A DNA stretch of 64,000 nt from Promethearchaeota archaeon. Lineage in GTDB: Archaea > Asgardarchaeota > Lokiarchaeia > Sigyniarchaeales > SOKP01. A program made the translations under genes and the position numbers. This document shows positions 52,875 to 61,376 of this stretch, one piece after another (position 1 is the stretch's first letter; the number at the start of each line of letters is the position of its first letter). The notes below the pieces were generated by a model that ran no database searches, had not been told where the DNA came from, and worked only from the letters and a program-made list of their open reading frames with translations. The DNA lies in assembly GCA_016839705.1 (NCBI GenBank), contig JAEOTR010000019.1, positions 1 through 64,000 on the forward strand, written 5' to 3'.

Positions 52875-53516
52875 TTATTGAACCTGTTTATAACCAGCCT
52901 GATCTATGGTACATAATTGAATCGCGAAACCACTACCCGCATCCCTCTCTTTTGAACTTGTGATTGCAGTTTTTATTAACTCTACTCCATCTGATTTAGA
53001 CATGTCTGGCTTCCAATCCGCTTCTAACACTCCTAATGAAAAAGGTGAGCCTGAACCGAAGGATATAAAACTGTCCTCTTCATACAAGGTTCCTAACATG
53101 TCTATACCATAGAGTTTACCTAATTTTTCCGTTTGTGAATAACCACCAACAATCATCATGCTCATGAAAAAACTTCTACCACTAAATAGTATATTGCGGC
53201 AAACGCTAGCCATATATTTAGGACCAGGAACTACTTCTTCCTCTACTTCCTTTATTTTTGAAAGAGCCCGTAATTGGTTTACAACATACTGACAGTCTGC
53301 AACCCCTCCGGCGATGGTAGCTGCTGTAAAATTATTAATTTCAAACAATTTCTGAGCTTGTTTTGAGGCAACGAGAAAACCTCCAGACGCTTGGCTCTCG
53401 GTACCAATCACTACACCATCTTTAACGATGATTCCAACTGTGGTTGTGCCCGTTTGAATAGCTTTAGCAAGTTCCTTTTCATTGATAATGTGATTATTTA
53501 TATTATTATTTATCAT
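52875..53516 (-). CDS. psmB: 20S proteasome beta subunit
   Basis: 213 residues. A propeptide of 23 residues ends in QTG, and Thr24 of TTTVGIIVKDG becomes the N-terminal nucleophile. K33 of the mature chain is present in SKQAQKLF, and the D166/S169 pair is in RDAGSGFAI. Residue 17 of the mature chain is Glu (VIGTESQ), where catalytic Asp17 is expected. The chain should pair with alpha subunits and an AAA ATPase to degrade proteins in the cytoplasm. Whether Glu17 still supports catalysis is open. It is convergent with the JAMM gene. Confidence 0.9.
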   Translation of the reverse strand: MINNNINNHIINEKELAKAIQTGTTTVGIIVKDGVVIGTESQASGGFLVASKQAQKLFEINNFTAATIAGGVADCQYVVNQLRALSKIKEVEEEVVPGPKYMASVCRNILFSGRSFFMSMMIVGGYSQTEKLGKLYGIDMLGTLYEEDSFISFGSGSPFSLGVLEADWKPDMSKSDGVELIKTAITSSKERDAGSGFAIQLCTIDQAGYKQVQ

Positions 53517-53698
53517 TTTTTTCTAGGTAATATCTGTTATAATCAATAACTAAAGATTGATATGTTATGATAGATAAAAGTTATTTCTATATTTATTTTT
53601 CCTTAATAGATCATAATTTAGTTCGCATTTTAAAAAAATTTTAAAGATATCGTTCGTTATCAATAACATTCAGTAAAAATCTTTTTAGTTATAATACC

Positions 53699-54082
53699 AT
53701 GGCAAGGTCTCACGCGAGGAGCAAACGTAAATATACCGGAAAGAAATATAGGCATTTTAGGAAGAAAAGAAAAAGAGAACTTTCTCGCCCTACAGTAGAT
53801 ACGGTTGTTGGGGAGGATAAGAAAAAAAAGCAAAGAACTCTTGGTGGAAATGCTAAGATTAAATTATTTTCTACAAATTTTATAAATGTGACTGACCCAA
53901 ATACTAATAAGACGTCAAAAGTTAGAATCTTAGGATTTGAAAGTAACGCTGCTTCAAAAGATTTGAATAGAAGACATATTTTAACAAAAGGAGCAATTGT
54001 TGAGACTGAATTAGGGAATGCAAAAATAACTAGTCGACCAGGACAGCATGGTACCCTTGATGGGATTCTTATTTTAAGTTAA
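53699..54082 (+). CDS. rps8e: 30S ribosomal protein S8e
   Basis: 127 residues. The N-terminus ARSHARSKRKYTGKKYRHFRKK is basic, and GGNAKIKLFSTNFINV with ETELGNAKITSRPGQHG are conserved S8e segments. Small-subunit protein specific to archaea and eukaryotes. TATA-like sequence precedes ATG 53699 directly. Neighbours are hypA and srp19 on the other strand. Confidence 0.95.
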   Translation: MARSHARSKRKYTGKKYRHFRKKRKRELSRPTVDTVVGEDKKKKQRTLGGNAKIKLFSTNFINVTDPNTNKTSKVRILGFESNAASKDLNRRHILTKGAIVETELGNAKITSRPGQHGTLDGILILS

Positions 54083-54099
54083 AATTTGATAAATTATTC

Positions 54100-54471
54100 T
54101 TATTCTTGAATTTTAATATTTTTAACGTTGGCTTTTTTACCTTCAGTTATCTCAGTATTATTACTTCCACAATGCGAGCATTGAAATAATTGTAATCCCG
54201 TTAATTGAGCCTCTTTTGTTATAGAAACGACGGTGTCTTTATTACACTCTCGACATTTAATTTTACCTGGAGTCATTTTGATTGTTAATTTAGCTCCTTC
54301 GGCAATTGAGCCTTTAGTAGCCATCTCAAATGATCGCTGAAGTAGTTCAGGTACAATAAGAGTTAATTCACCAATTTCTAGAAGAACCTCTGTTATTTTT
54401 TTGGCTTTATACTTAATTGCCGTAGCCTCAGCTACTTTAAAGATGTTATAAGCGAATGAAAATTCGTGCAT
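54100..54471 (-). CDS. hypA: HypA, nickel-insertion protein for [NiFe] hydrogenase
   Basis: 123 residues. M1-H2-E3 forms the N-terminal nickel site (MHEFSFAYNIF). The zinc site is IKCRECNKD with FQCSHCGSN (two CxxC). LEIGELTLIVPELLQRSFEMA is the conserved middle. HypA passes nickel with HypB to hydrogenase large subunits, so this organism should make a [NiFe] hydrogenase. It follows srp19 on the same strand with a gap of nine bases. Confidence 0.93.
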   Translation of the reverse strand: MHEFSFAYNIFKVAEATAIKYKAKKITEVLLEIGELTLIVPELLQRSFEMATKGSIAEGAKLTIKMTPGKIKCRECNKDTVVSITKEAQLTGLQLFQCSHCGSNNTEITEGKKANVKNIKIQE

Positions 54472-54480
54472 GATAATCCT

Positions 54481-54777
54481 TTAAGATTTTGAGTGTAATT
54501 TCCTAATTTCCTTAGCAACTTCAAGCAATATTTTAGATTTTTTCTTTCCTTTTGCGTCTAAAACTACCCTACCCGGATCATCCCACCATGTTCTAGAATA
54601 TTTATATCCTTGTTCAATAGTCGCATTGTATCCTAGATTCTTCGCTGCTTTGGCAATATCACTAGTAGTAACTTTATCTAGCGCAAATTTTTTTGGCAAT
54701 CTTCTCCCTTTACTTCGACTTCTCTTCCCATCAAAGTATTGTGGCCAGAAAATTAAGAAGGGTTTTCGTAATCTCAT
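54481..54777 (-). CDS. srp19: Signal recognition particle protein SRP19
   Basis: 98 residues. FLIFWPQYFDGKRSRSKGRRLPKKFAL is the family signature (Y-F-D, R-S-x-G-R-R-[LV]-P), and IAKAAKNLGYNATIEQGYKYSRTWWDDPGRV is the following RNA-contact part. SRP19 binds 7S RNA and helps SRP54 to join, for targeting membrane proteins. ATG 54777 is the first gene of the srp19-hypA unit. Confidence 0.94.
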   Translation of the reverse strand: MRLRKPFLIFWPQYFDGKRSRSKGRRLPKKFALDKVTTSDIAKAAKNLGYNATIEQGYKYSRTWWDDPGRVVLDAKGKKKSKILLEVAKEIRKLHSKS

Positions 54778-54918
54778 AAAATTATCAAATGAGTGAGTTT
54801 TATAGGAAAAAACAATATGATAAAAAACTCTTTAACTAATATAAAAATTATTAGTTAAAATTATAGATTCCTCAGAAATAAATATTAATTAAGCACATTT
54901 ACTATTCCTTATAATAAT

Positions 54919-56487
54919 TTGGAAAAGAAACCCAACATGAATTTAAGAGAATTAGTGGAAAATCAAGCGAAAAAATACAAGAACAAGACCTTTTTGTTCT
55001 GGGAAGATTCTAAAATTTCATATTCTCAACTGAATGACTTAACTAATAAAGTAGCGAATTTTTTATATGAGTTGGGAATAAGAAAAGGAGATAAAGTAAG
55101 TGTTTACTTACCAAATATGCTTGAATATGTTTACCTTTATTTAGGCATTCCCAAAATTGGGGCAATTACTGGTCCGGTAAATGCTTTGTTTAAAACTCGA
55201 GAGGTAACATTCGTAATTGAACATTCAGAAGCGAAGGCTATAATAACAATCCCAGAACTCATGGATATAGTCAATGAAATAAGGAATGATCTTCCTAATT
55301 TGAAACATGTAATTGTAATAGGAGAACAAGTTGAGAATTCGCTTAACTTTTGGAAACTAATGGATAAAGCTTCAAATGATGCGCCTCCTAAGATAGAGAT
55401 TAATGAAAAGGAGGATATAGCAGCTATTCTTTATACGTCAGGTACTACCGGATTCCCTAAAGGTGTTTTACAAACTCATTTTAATATTCGGAGAAATGCA
55501 GAAATGACACGAGATTACCTAAATCCCACTGAGGATTTTCGATTTATGCTCATTTTACCGTTATTTCATGTCAATGCTCAAATTGTTACTGTTATGACTC
55601 CCTTCTTAGCAGGTGCTAGTTGTATTTTAACTCGTGGTTTTTCAGCCCAAACTCATTGGGAAACTGTAGCAAAGTATAAAGCATCAACCTTTAGTGCTGT
55701 TCCAACAGTGCTTTCTATCTTGCTTAAAATGCCACATGAAAATTTAGATTTATCTTCTTTAAAGTTTGTAGTTTGTGGAGCAGCCCCATTACCAGTAGAG
55801 GTATTTAGAGAGTTCGAAACAACTTTCAATTGTAAAGTTGTTGAAGGTTATGGTCTTACCGAAGGAACGTGTGTTTCTTCAGTAAATCCGTTACCCACGG
55901 AATCTGAAGATAGACGTAAAATAGGAAGTATCGGATTAGCTATACCCGGTAATGAAATGAAAATCGTAGATAATGAAGGTAATGATGTCCCTCCAAACAC
56001 TAAAGGGGAGATCCTTATTAAAGGTGATAATGTTATGAAAGAATATTTTAAAAATCCCGAAGCAAATGCTCAAACACTTAAAGATGGATGGTTATACACT
56101 GGAGATATAGGCCACATGGATGAAGATGGATTTTTCTTTATAACAGATCGTAAAAAAGATATGATAATTCGAGGTGGTGAAAATATATACCCAAGGGAAA
56201 TCGAAGAAGTCCTTTACTCACACCCGGATGTTTCTTTAGCAACGGTTATTGGAGTGCGAGATAAAATTTATGGAGAACTTCCTAAAGCGTTTGTAGTATT
56301 GAAAGAAGGAAAATCTACATCACCAGAAGAAATCATCGAGTACTGTAAAAAGAATCTTGCCAATTTTAAAGTCCCAAAATATGTAGAATTTAAAGAAGAC
56401 TTACCGAAGACACCTACAGGGAAAATAATGAAGGAACCATTAAGAGAAGAGGAAGAGCAAAAAACGGGGAAAATTTTCAATTCCTAA
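54919..56487 (+). CDS. Acyl-CoA ligase (AMP-forming)
   Basis: 522 residues from TTG 54919 (an ATG follows at 54937). The P-loop-like motif is ILYTSGTTGFPKGV. VVCGAAPLP, EGYGLTEGT and DGWLYTGDIGHMDEDGFFFI are the core A-motifs. DRKKDMIIRGGENIYPREIEE is the hinge and C-terminal entry. PKTPTGKIMK carries the catalytic Lys. It activates a carboxylic acid, probably a fatty or medium-chain acid, as the CoA thioester. It stands alone upstream of the tRNA-Pro. Confidence 0.9.
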   Translation: MEKKPNMNLRELVENQAKKYKNKTFLFWEDSKISYSQLNDLTNKVANFLYELGIRKGDKVSVYLPNMLEYVYLYLGIPKIGAITGPVNALFKTREVTFVIEHSEAKAIITIPELMDIVNEIRNDLPNLKHVIVIGEQVENSLNFWKLMDKASNDAPPKIEINEKEDIAAILYTSGTTGFPKGVLQTHFNIRRNAEMTRDYLNPTEDFRFMLILPLFHVNAQIVTVMTPFLAGASCILTRGFSAQTHWETVAKYKASTFSAVPTVLSILLKMPHENLDLSSLKFVVCGAAPLPVEVFREFETTFNCKVVEGYGLTEGTCVSSVNPLPTESEDRRKIGSIGLAIPGNEMKIVDNEGNDVPPNTKGEILIKGDNVMKEYFKNPEANAQTLKDGWLYTGDIGHMDEDGFFFITDRKKDMIIRGGENIYPREIEEVLYSHPDVSLATVIGVRDKIYGELPKAFVVLKEGKSTSPEEIIEYCKKNLANFKVPKYVEFKEDLPKTPTGKIMKEPLREEEEQKTGKIFNS

Positions 56488-56600
56488 GTTTTTTTTATTG
56501 ATAATTAAAGATAAATAGAATTCATGATTTTTCTTATCACCGCATTAAACTAGACTATAAAAAATACTTATACGTTAACTGATTGCTCGCATTTTCAAAA

Positions 56601-56704
56601 GGGAGGGTAGTCTAGCTTGGTATGATACTCGGCTGGGGGCCGAGAGATCGCTTAAGGTCTAAGCGATGAGGTAATGGTCGAGGGTTCGAATCCCTCCTCT
56701 CCCA
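56601..56704 (+). tRNA. tRNA-Pro (GGG) with a 30-base insertion in the variable region
   Basis: Acceptor 56601-56607 (GGGAGGG) pairs with 56697-56703 and discriminator A is 56704. The D arm reads GTCTAGCTTGGTATGAT, as in archaeal tRNA-Pro. Anticodon stem CTCGG/CCGAG encloses loop CTGGGGG with anticodon GGG. T arm GAGGG-TTCGAAT-CCCTC is intact. Between anticodon stem and T stem there are 35 bases, where a class I tRNA has five. Confidence 0.88.
56646..56675 (+). other. tRNA-Pro insertion (probable non-canonical intron)
   Basis: Removing these 30 bases leaves variable region AGGTC, the usual form for archaeal tRNA-Pro. The insert has a perfect eight-pair hairpin, 56647-56654 (ATCGCTTA) with 56660-56667, and a loop of five. 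A clean bulge-helix-bulge was not found, so the exact ends are uncertain. Confidence 0.6.
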
Positions 56705-56788
56705 TTCACAATCATTATAGTAAGATCTTGAATTTTTTAAATTCTTCTATAATATTGGTAGGTTTATAAGGTCATCCATACTAAGAAT

Positions 56789-58312
56789 CTAAAAATCAAA
56801 ATTTAATATTCTCGGTCTAGCATTAACCTCTTCTCTTAGTTTTTCAAACTCTCTTTCTAGTTTTAGTATTTCTTTTGGGTAGTTTTTGAAAAACCATTTA
56901 GGTTTGTTTTGGAGAAACATTCTTTCTACTAAAACATCATAATGTGATTTTCCTCTTAAGCTTGTGAGTTTTGAAATATCCTCAGATTTTAATTTACCTT
57001 TTTTAACTAAATCCATCCGTGCCATGAATTGATCTTTAAGTTTAATCCTTCTTAGAATTATTGAAATTGCAAAAGAAATCTTTTCCATGATTGATTCTAG
57101 TTTTGATTCGTCCATGTATTGAAATTCTTCAATTTGAAGCAAGAAATTTCGAATTTTTTTTATCATCGAACTCTTATTATAATAACTAACTACAACTTTG
57201 GGATTAATAATTTCTGACAAATACTTGATGACTCTATTTCTAATATCAAAATCTATGCGTATACTTGCCATTTCTTTTTCAAGTTTATCTAAAAATTTTC
57301 TCTTTAGGTACTGTTTGAATTTTATTACAATAGCTTCAGTTTCTTTCTGATCTGAGCAAATTTCAATGACTTCACCTTTAGGAGTAGAATAGGTGAATCC
57401 TAAACCCTCGGGGCCTGTTCCCCCAATCAGAACCATTGATAAACTATAAAAATTATAATTATCTTTATTCAAAATACTAGCTTTATGTTGCTTGATGATG
57501 TCGGGGTAAACAATATGGATTTCACGAAACCTTTGAAATCCACCTCTGTATATCCTATAATGGTCAATGGGACTAAATTCTAAAAATATCATGTCCTCCT
57601 GTAGACTGGTTACTTTTTGTTTTTCCTCAACTTTCTTAATAAAATCTTCTACGCGTCCTAAATTCCTAACAACTAAATCATAGATTGAGTACCCGTCGGT
57701 CCAGTTTCTTAAAGAATTTGGATTCATCAAAAATCTGTGTCCTCTGGGGTTTTTCAACATATCTCTTATCCACTTCACATAATCATAAGGCATTACTTTA
57801 CAGACATAATAAATTAACGAATCTGAGACAGTCCTAAATAATTCTTTTAAGTTGACAGCAAGTAATTTATCGTTATCTTTAATATATTGTATTATTTTTA
57901 ATTCTTCAGCGTTAAAATTTCTCTCGAATAAGTTGTATTTATTAAAAAAGCTAACAAGTTCAATAATTCTACTTCTGAGTCCATTTTTAAGACCATCTAT
58001 ATGTAATTCACTTATGATTCCCTCAACATCGATGTTGGAGACATCAATAAAGATACCTAGTTTATCAGAATAATCAAAAAGCTGAGCAACAACCTCTTTC
58101 GACTTAAAAAAGTTATCTTTCATTGAAATGAGGTGCTCTGATATCGCTTCATAATAAACTTTTTCAAGATTTGCTCTGAATTGATTATAGTTTTTCGAAT
58201 TGATAAGGTTGTAAGGTTGGTTTTCTGTAAATTGATCAACAAGGTTTATGAATTTAGAGATGGATTCCGATTTTAATGCCTTGATAAGTGCTTGAAATTG
58301 TGATGAATGCAT
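56789..58312 (-). CDS. Unknown protein, tandem paralogue A
   Basis: 507 residues, mostly helical, cytoplasmic. It shares its whole length with the next gene. Shared segments are FFNKYNLFE, VSDSLIYYVCKVMPYD, NFYSLSMVLIGGTGPEGLGF, TYSTPKGEVIEICSDQKE, KQYLKRKFLDKLEKEM and KLTSLRGKSHYDVLVER. The central IGGTGPEGLGFTYSTPKGEV stretch reads like two strands with a Gly-rich turn, possibly a small profilin/roadblock-like or ligand domain. N-terminal 60 residues differ more between copies. No metal, nucleotide or membrane motif was recognised. Confidence 0.65.
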   Translation of the reverse strand: MHSSQFQALIKALKSESISKFINLVDQFTENQPYNLINSKNYNQFRANLEKVYYEAISEHLISMKDNFFKSKEVVAQLFDYSDKLGIFIDVSNIDVEGIISELHIDGLKNGLRSRIIELVSFFNKYNLFERNFNAEELKIIQYIKDNDKLLAVNLKELFRTVSDSLIYYVCKVMPYDYVKWIRDMLKNPRGHRFLMNPNSLRNWTDGYSIYDLVVRNLGRVEDFIKKVEEKQKVTSLQEDMIFLEFSPIDHYRIYRGGFQRFREIHIVYPDIIKQHKASILNKDNYNFYSLSMVLIGGTGPEGLGFTYSTPKGEVIEICSDQKETEAIVIKFKQYLKRKFLDKLEKEMASIRIDFDIRNRVIKYLSEIINPKVVVSYYNKSSMIKKIRNFLLQIEEFQYMDESKLESIMEKISFAISIILRRIKLKDQFMARMDLVKKGKLKSEDISKLTSLRGKSHYDVLVERMFLQNKPKWFFKNYPKEILKLEREFEKLREEVNARPRILNFDF

Positions 58313-58475
58313 AATTAAATAATAATTTAATGATAAAAGAGAATTTATAAAATAATTAAACTAGTGGTGTTGAAGATCATTATTTAATTTGATTAAAATA
58401 AGCATCTTCTAATTATTTATAGAGAGCTAAATAATAACATTCATCCCGATTTTCCACAATTTTATTAAAATCTTC

Positions 58476-59987
58476 TTATAATGTTAAAAATTTATTATTA
58501 AGTTCTTCTATTTCCTTAGCATAATCCTTGAAAAACCAATTTATTTCATTTTGAAAGAAAAATCTTTCCCTTAAAACATCATAGTGAGATTTTCCTCTTA
58601 GGCTTGTTAGTTTAGCGATATCCTCAGATTTAATTTTACCTTCTTCCACTAATTCCATTCGAGTTATGAACTGATCTTTCACTTTAATATCTCTAAGGAT
58701 TATAGAAATAGCTTCAGTTATTTTACTTAAAATCTTATCCCGTTCAGATTTATAATCATGTTGAAATTCATCAATCTGATAAAGAAAATTTTTGATCCTT
58801 CTTAAGATCCGATCCTTATCATAGTAGCTGATCAAATTTTTTGGATTAAGAGTTTTGAATAAATAATCTAACACGTTTAATCTTACATTTTCTTTAATAC
58901 CTAAATTCTCCATTTCTTTTTCTAATTTAGCTAAAAATTTTTTTTTTAAATACTGCTTATATTTTATAATTATAGCTTCATTTTCTTTTTGATCTGAGCA
59001 AATTTCAACGATTTCCCCTCTGGGGGTAGAATAAGTGAAGCCTAAGCCTTGTGGCCCTAAACCACCAAGAAGTACCATGGAGATACTGTAAAATTTATAC
59101 TTATCTTTTTCCAAAATTTTATCCTTGTTTTTTAAAATGGTCTCTGGATTCACAAAATGTTTTTTGATTTCATGAAATTCATGGTCCTCATCATCTCCAA
59201 AATAGAAAGTGCGATAAATGATATTAAATTCTAGGAGTTTCTTACTGCCATCATAGTTCTTTTCAAAGTTATCAATAAATTGTTGCACAGAACCCAGATT
59301 CCTTACACTCAACCCATACATAGCATACCAATCAGTCCATGTTTTTAAATAATTTAAACTGTATCTACCTCTCAATTCTGACCGATATTCATGATTATTT
59401 AGATAAAATCTTACTCTTTCTTTGTTTGATAAAAGAAGATCATAAGGCATAACTTTGCATGAATAATAAACTAATGAATCCGAGACATGCCCAAATAAAT
59501 CTTTTAAATTAGCAATTAGAGCTTTATCATTCTTTCTAATTGTGTTAATTATTTCTAATTCATCTTTAGAAATTTTTTTCTCAAATAAATTATATTTATT
59601 AAAAAATCGTATAAATACAAAAACCCTACCAATCAAACCTTTTTGCATACCATCCAAATGCAATTCTGCCATAATTTTAAATCTAAAGGGAATTTTTTTA
59701 ACTTCAAGAAATATCCCCATCTTATCAGACATATTAATCAACTGACTAAACTCATTAAATATTACTACTTCATCACCCGTACCTCTATAATAAGATAATA
59801 ATGTAAGCAATTTCGAAAGAGCTAAATAATAACATTTTTCTTTATTATCACTAATTTTTTCAAAATCTTCTGAATCATTCAGATTTAAGAATTCCATTTC
59901 TTTGTAGTAAAGGAAAAAGTCTTCAAATTGAGAGATATCTCCGGTTGTGATTGTTTTAATAAGTGCTTGTAATGTATCCGAAGGCAT
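58476..59987 (-). CDS. Unknown protein, tandem paralogue B
   Basis: 503 residues, homologous to the downstream gene from end to end: FFNKYNLFEKK, VSDSLVYYSCKVMPYD, YSISMVLLGGLGPQGLGF, TYSTPRGEIVEICSDQKE and KLTSLRGKSHYDVLRER. Both start with a short helix, a stretch rich in acidic residues and a tyrosine pair (about 50-55). The two genes are 163 bases apart with an A+T-rich gap, so each may have its own promoter. They arose by duplication. The last 40 residues (FFFQNEINWFFKDYAKEI) are conserved and amphipathic. Confidence 0.65.
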   Translation of the reverse strand: MPSDTLQALIKTITTGDISQFEDFFLYYKEMEFLNLNDSEDFEKISDNKEKCYYLALSKLLTLLSYYRGTGDEVVIFNEFSQLINMSDKMGIFLEVKKIPFRFKIMAELHLDGMQKGLIGRVFVFIRFFNKYNLFEKKISKDELEIINTIRKNDKALIANLKDLFGHVSDSLVYYSCKVMPYDLLLSNKERVRFYLNNHEYRSELRGRYSLNYLKTWTDWYAMYGLSVRNLGSVQQFIDNFEKNYDGSKKLLEFNIIYRTFYFGDDEDHEFHEIKKHFVNPETILKNKDKILEKDKYKFYSISMVLLGGLGPQGLGFTYSTPRGEIVEICSDQKENEAIIIKYKQYLKKKFLAKLEKEMENLGIKENVRLNVLDYLFKTLNPKNLISYYDKDRILRRIKNFLYQIDEFQHDYKSERDKILSKITEAISIILRDIKVKDQFITRMELVEEGKIKSEDIAKLTSLRGKSHYDVLRERFFFQNEINWFFKDYAKEIEELNNKFLTL

Positions 59988-60174
59988 GATTAAACGCTAA
60001 TAAAATAGGATTTTATATATTAAAATTTAATTCTAATTGATTATTAAAAATAAGATATTGTTGCTTTTTATTTAATTCGATTAGTTTTAAACATTTTTTA
60101 ATTATTATAAGTTTTTAAGGGTTGTTGATCTTTTTTTTATTTAAAAATTAATTAATATTAAATTGTGATTAGAC

Positions 60175-60474
60175 ATGAGTGAAATACAAGAAACAGATAA
60201 ATTAATGCGAATCGCAGCAATTATTGGTGGAATTGTTGCAATAGTAGAATCCTTTTTAGAATTAATAGGCTTTGGATTAATGCCATGGGGATTTGGTTGG
60301 ATAGGTGGACTTCTTGGACTCTTATTTGCGATACTAGTAATTCTCTTAGGGATTAGACCAATTCACTATGCACCAGTTTTTATAGGAATTTTAGGAATAC
60401 TATTGTTAATATTTGCAATTTTGATAGGAGGAATAATAATATTAATTGCGACAATATTAGGTGCTATTAGTTAG
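60175..60474 (+). CDS. Small multi-pass membrane protein
   Basis: 99 residues with three to four hydrophobic segments: RIAAIIGGIVAIVESFLELIG, GGLLGLLFAILVILLGI, and APVFIGILGILLLIFAILIGG. There are very few charges and a short N-terminal soluble part. No family recognised. ATG 60175 follows an A+T-rich promoter. It could be a small accessory or lipid-like packing protein. Confidence 0.6.
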   Translation: MSEIQETDKLMRIAAIIGGIVAIVESFLELIGFGLMPWGFGWIGGLLGLLFAILVILLGIRPIHYAPVFIGILGILLLIFAILIGGIIILIATILGAIS

Positions 60475-60548
60475 CCAATTTTTACTTTTTTCTTTTTTTT
60501 TAATAAATCTCAATTTTGCTAATAGAAAGATATAATCGAGGTTAAAAA

Positions 60549-61373
60549 ATGGATTTAAACATTAATTCCACACAAAAATTGAATAATGGAGTAGATATTC
60601 CGTGTTTAGGCTTAGGAACTTGGGATCTTAGAGGTAGAGAAGCATATAAAGCAGTTTTATGGTCATTAGATCTAGGATATCGGTTAATTGATACTGCCAC
60701 ACTTTATGGAAATGAAAATGAAATTGGAGAAGCTTTGAAAGATACAAATATTCCTCGAGAAGAGATTTTTTTGACAACTAAAGTTTGGAATACCGATCAA
60801 GGTTATAATAACACATTAAATGCTTTTGAAAAGAGCTTAAAACGATTAAAAGTAGATTATATCGATCTCTATCTTATTCATTGGCCAGTTAGCGGTTTAA
60901 GAAATGATACATGGAAAGCGTTAGAAAAAATATATGAAGGTGGGAAGGCTCGTTCTGTGGGTGTGAGTAATTTTACTTCACAACATTTAAAAGAATTACT
61001 TGAATCTTCAGAGACAACTCCGGCCGTTAATCAAATCGAGTTTTCCCCATTTTTATTTCAAAAAGAATTAATGGATTATTGTAAAGCTAATAAAATTGTC
61101 GTAGAAGCTTATACCCCACTAACCCGAGGACGAAGATTTGGAAATATAATAGTAAAAGGTCTTGCTCAAAAGCATAAAAAGACTCCCGCTCAAATCTTAA
61201 TTCGATGGGGACTACAACATGAAATCATCGAAATACCAAAATCAGGAAATAAACAACATCTCCGAGAGAATGCTGAAGTTTTTGATTTTACTTTAGACTT
61301 AGAAGAGATGTCGCAACTTGATGAATTGAATGAAAACTATAGATTAGTTGATGACCCTCACTTGATTGACTAA
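60549..61373 (+). CDS. Aldo/keto reductase
   Basis: 274 residues with the AKR barrel signatures: DLGYRLIDTATLYGNENEIG (Asp and Tyr of the tetrad), FLTTKVW (Lys), YIDLYLIHWP (His), and VGVSNFTS. EIPKSGNKQHLRENAEVFDF is the NADPH-site end. It reduces aldehydes or ketones with NAD(P)H. ATG 60549 lies 75 bases after the previous gene. It converges on the MtxX-like gene with three bases between. Confidence 0.88.
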   Translation: MDLNINSTQKLNNGVDIPCLGLGTWDLRGREAYKAVLWSLDLGYRLIDTATLYGNENEIGEALKDTNIPREEIFLTTKVWNTDQGYNNTLNAFEKSLKRLKVDYIDLYLIHWPVSGLRNDTWKALEKIYEGGKARSVGVSNFTSQHLKELLESSETTPAVNQIEFSPFLFQKELMDYCKANKIVVEAYTPLTRGRRFGNIIVKGLAQKHKKTPAQILIRWGLQHEIIEIPKSGNKQHLRENAEVFDFTLDLEEMSQLDELNENYRLVDDPHLID

Positions 61374-61376
61374 AAA

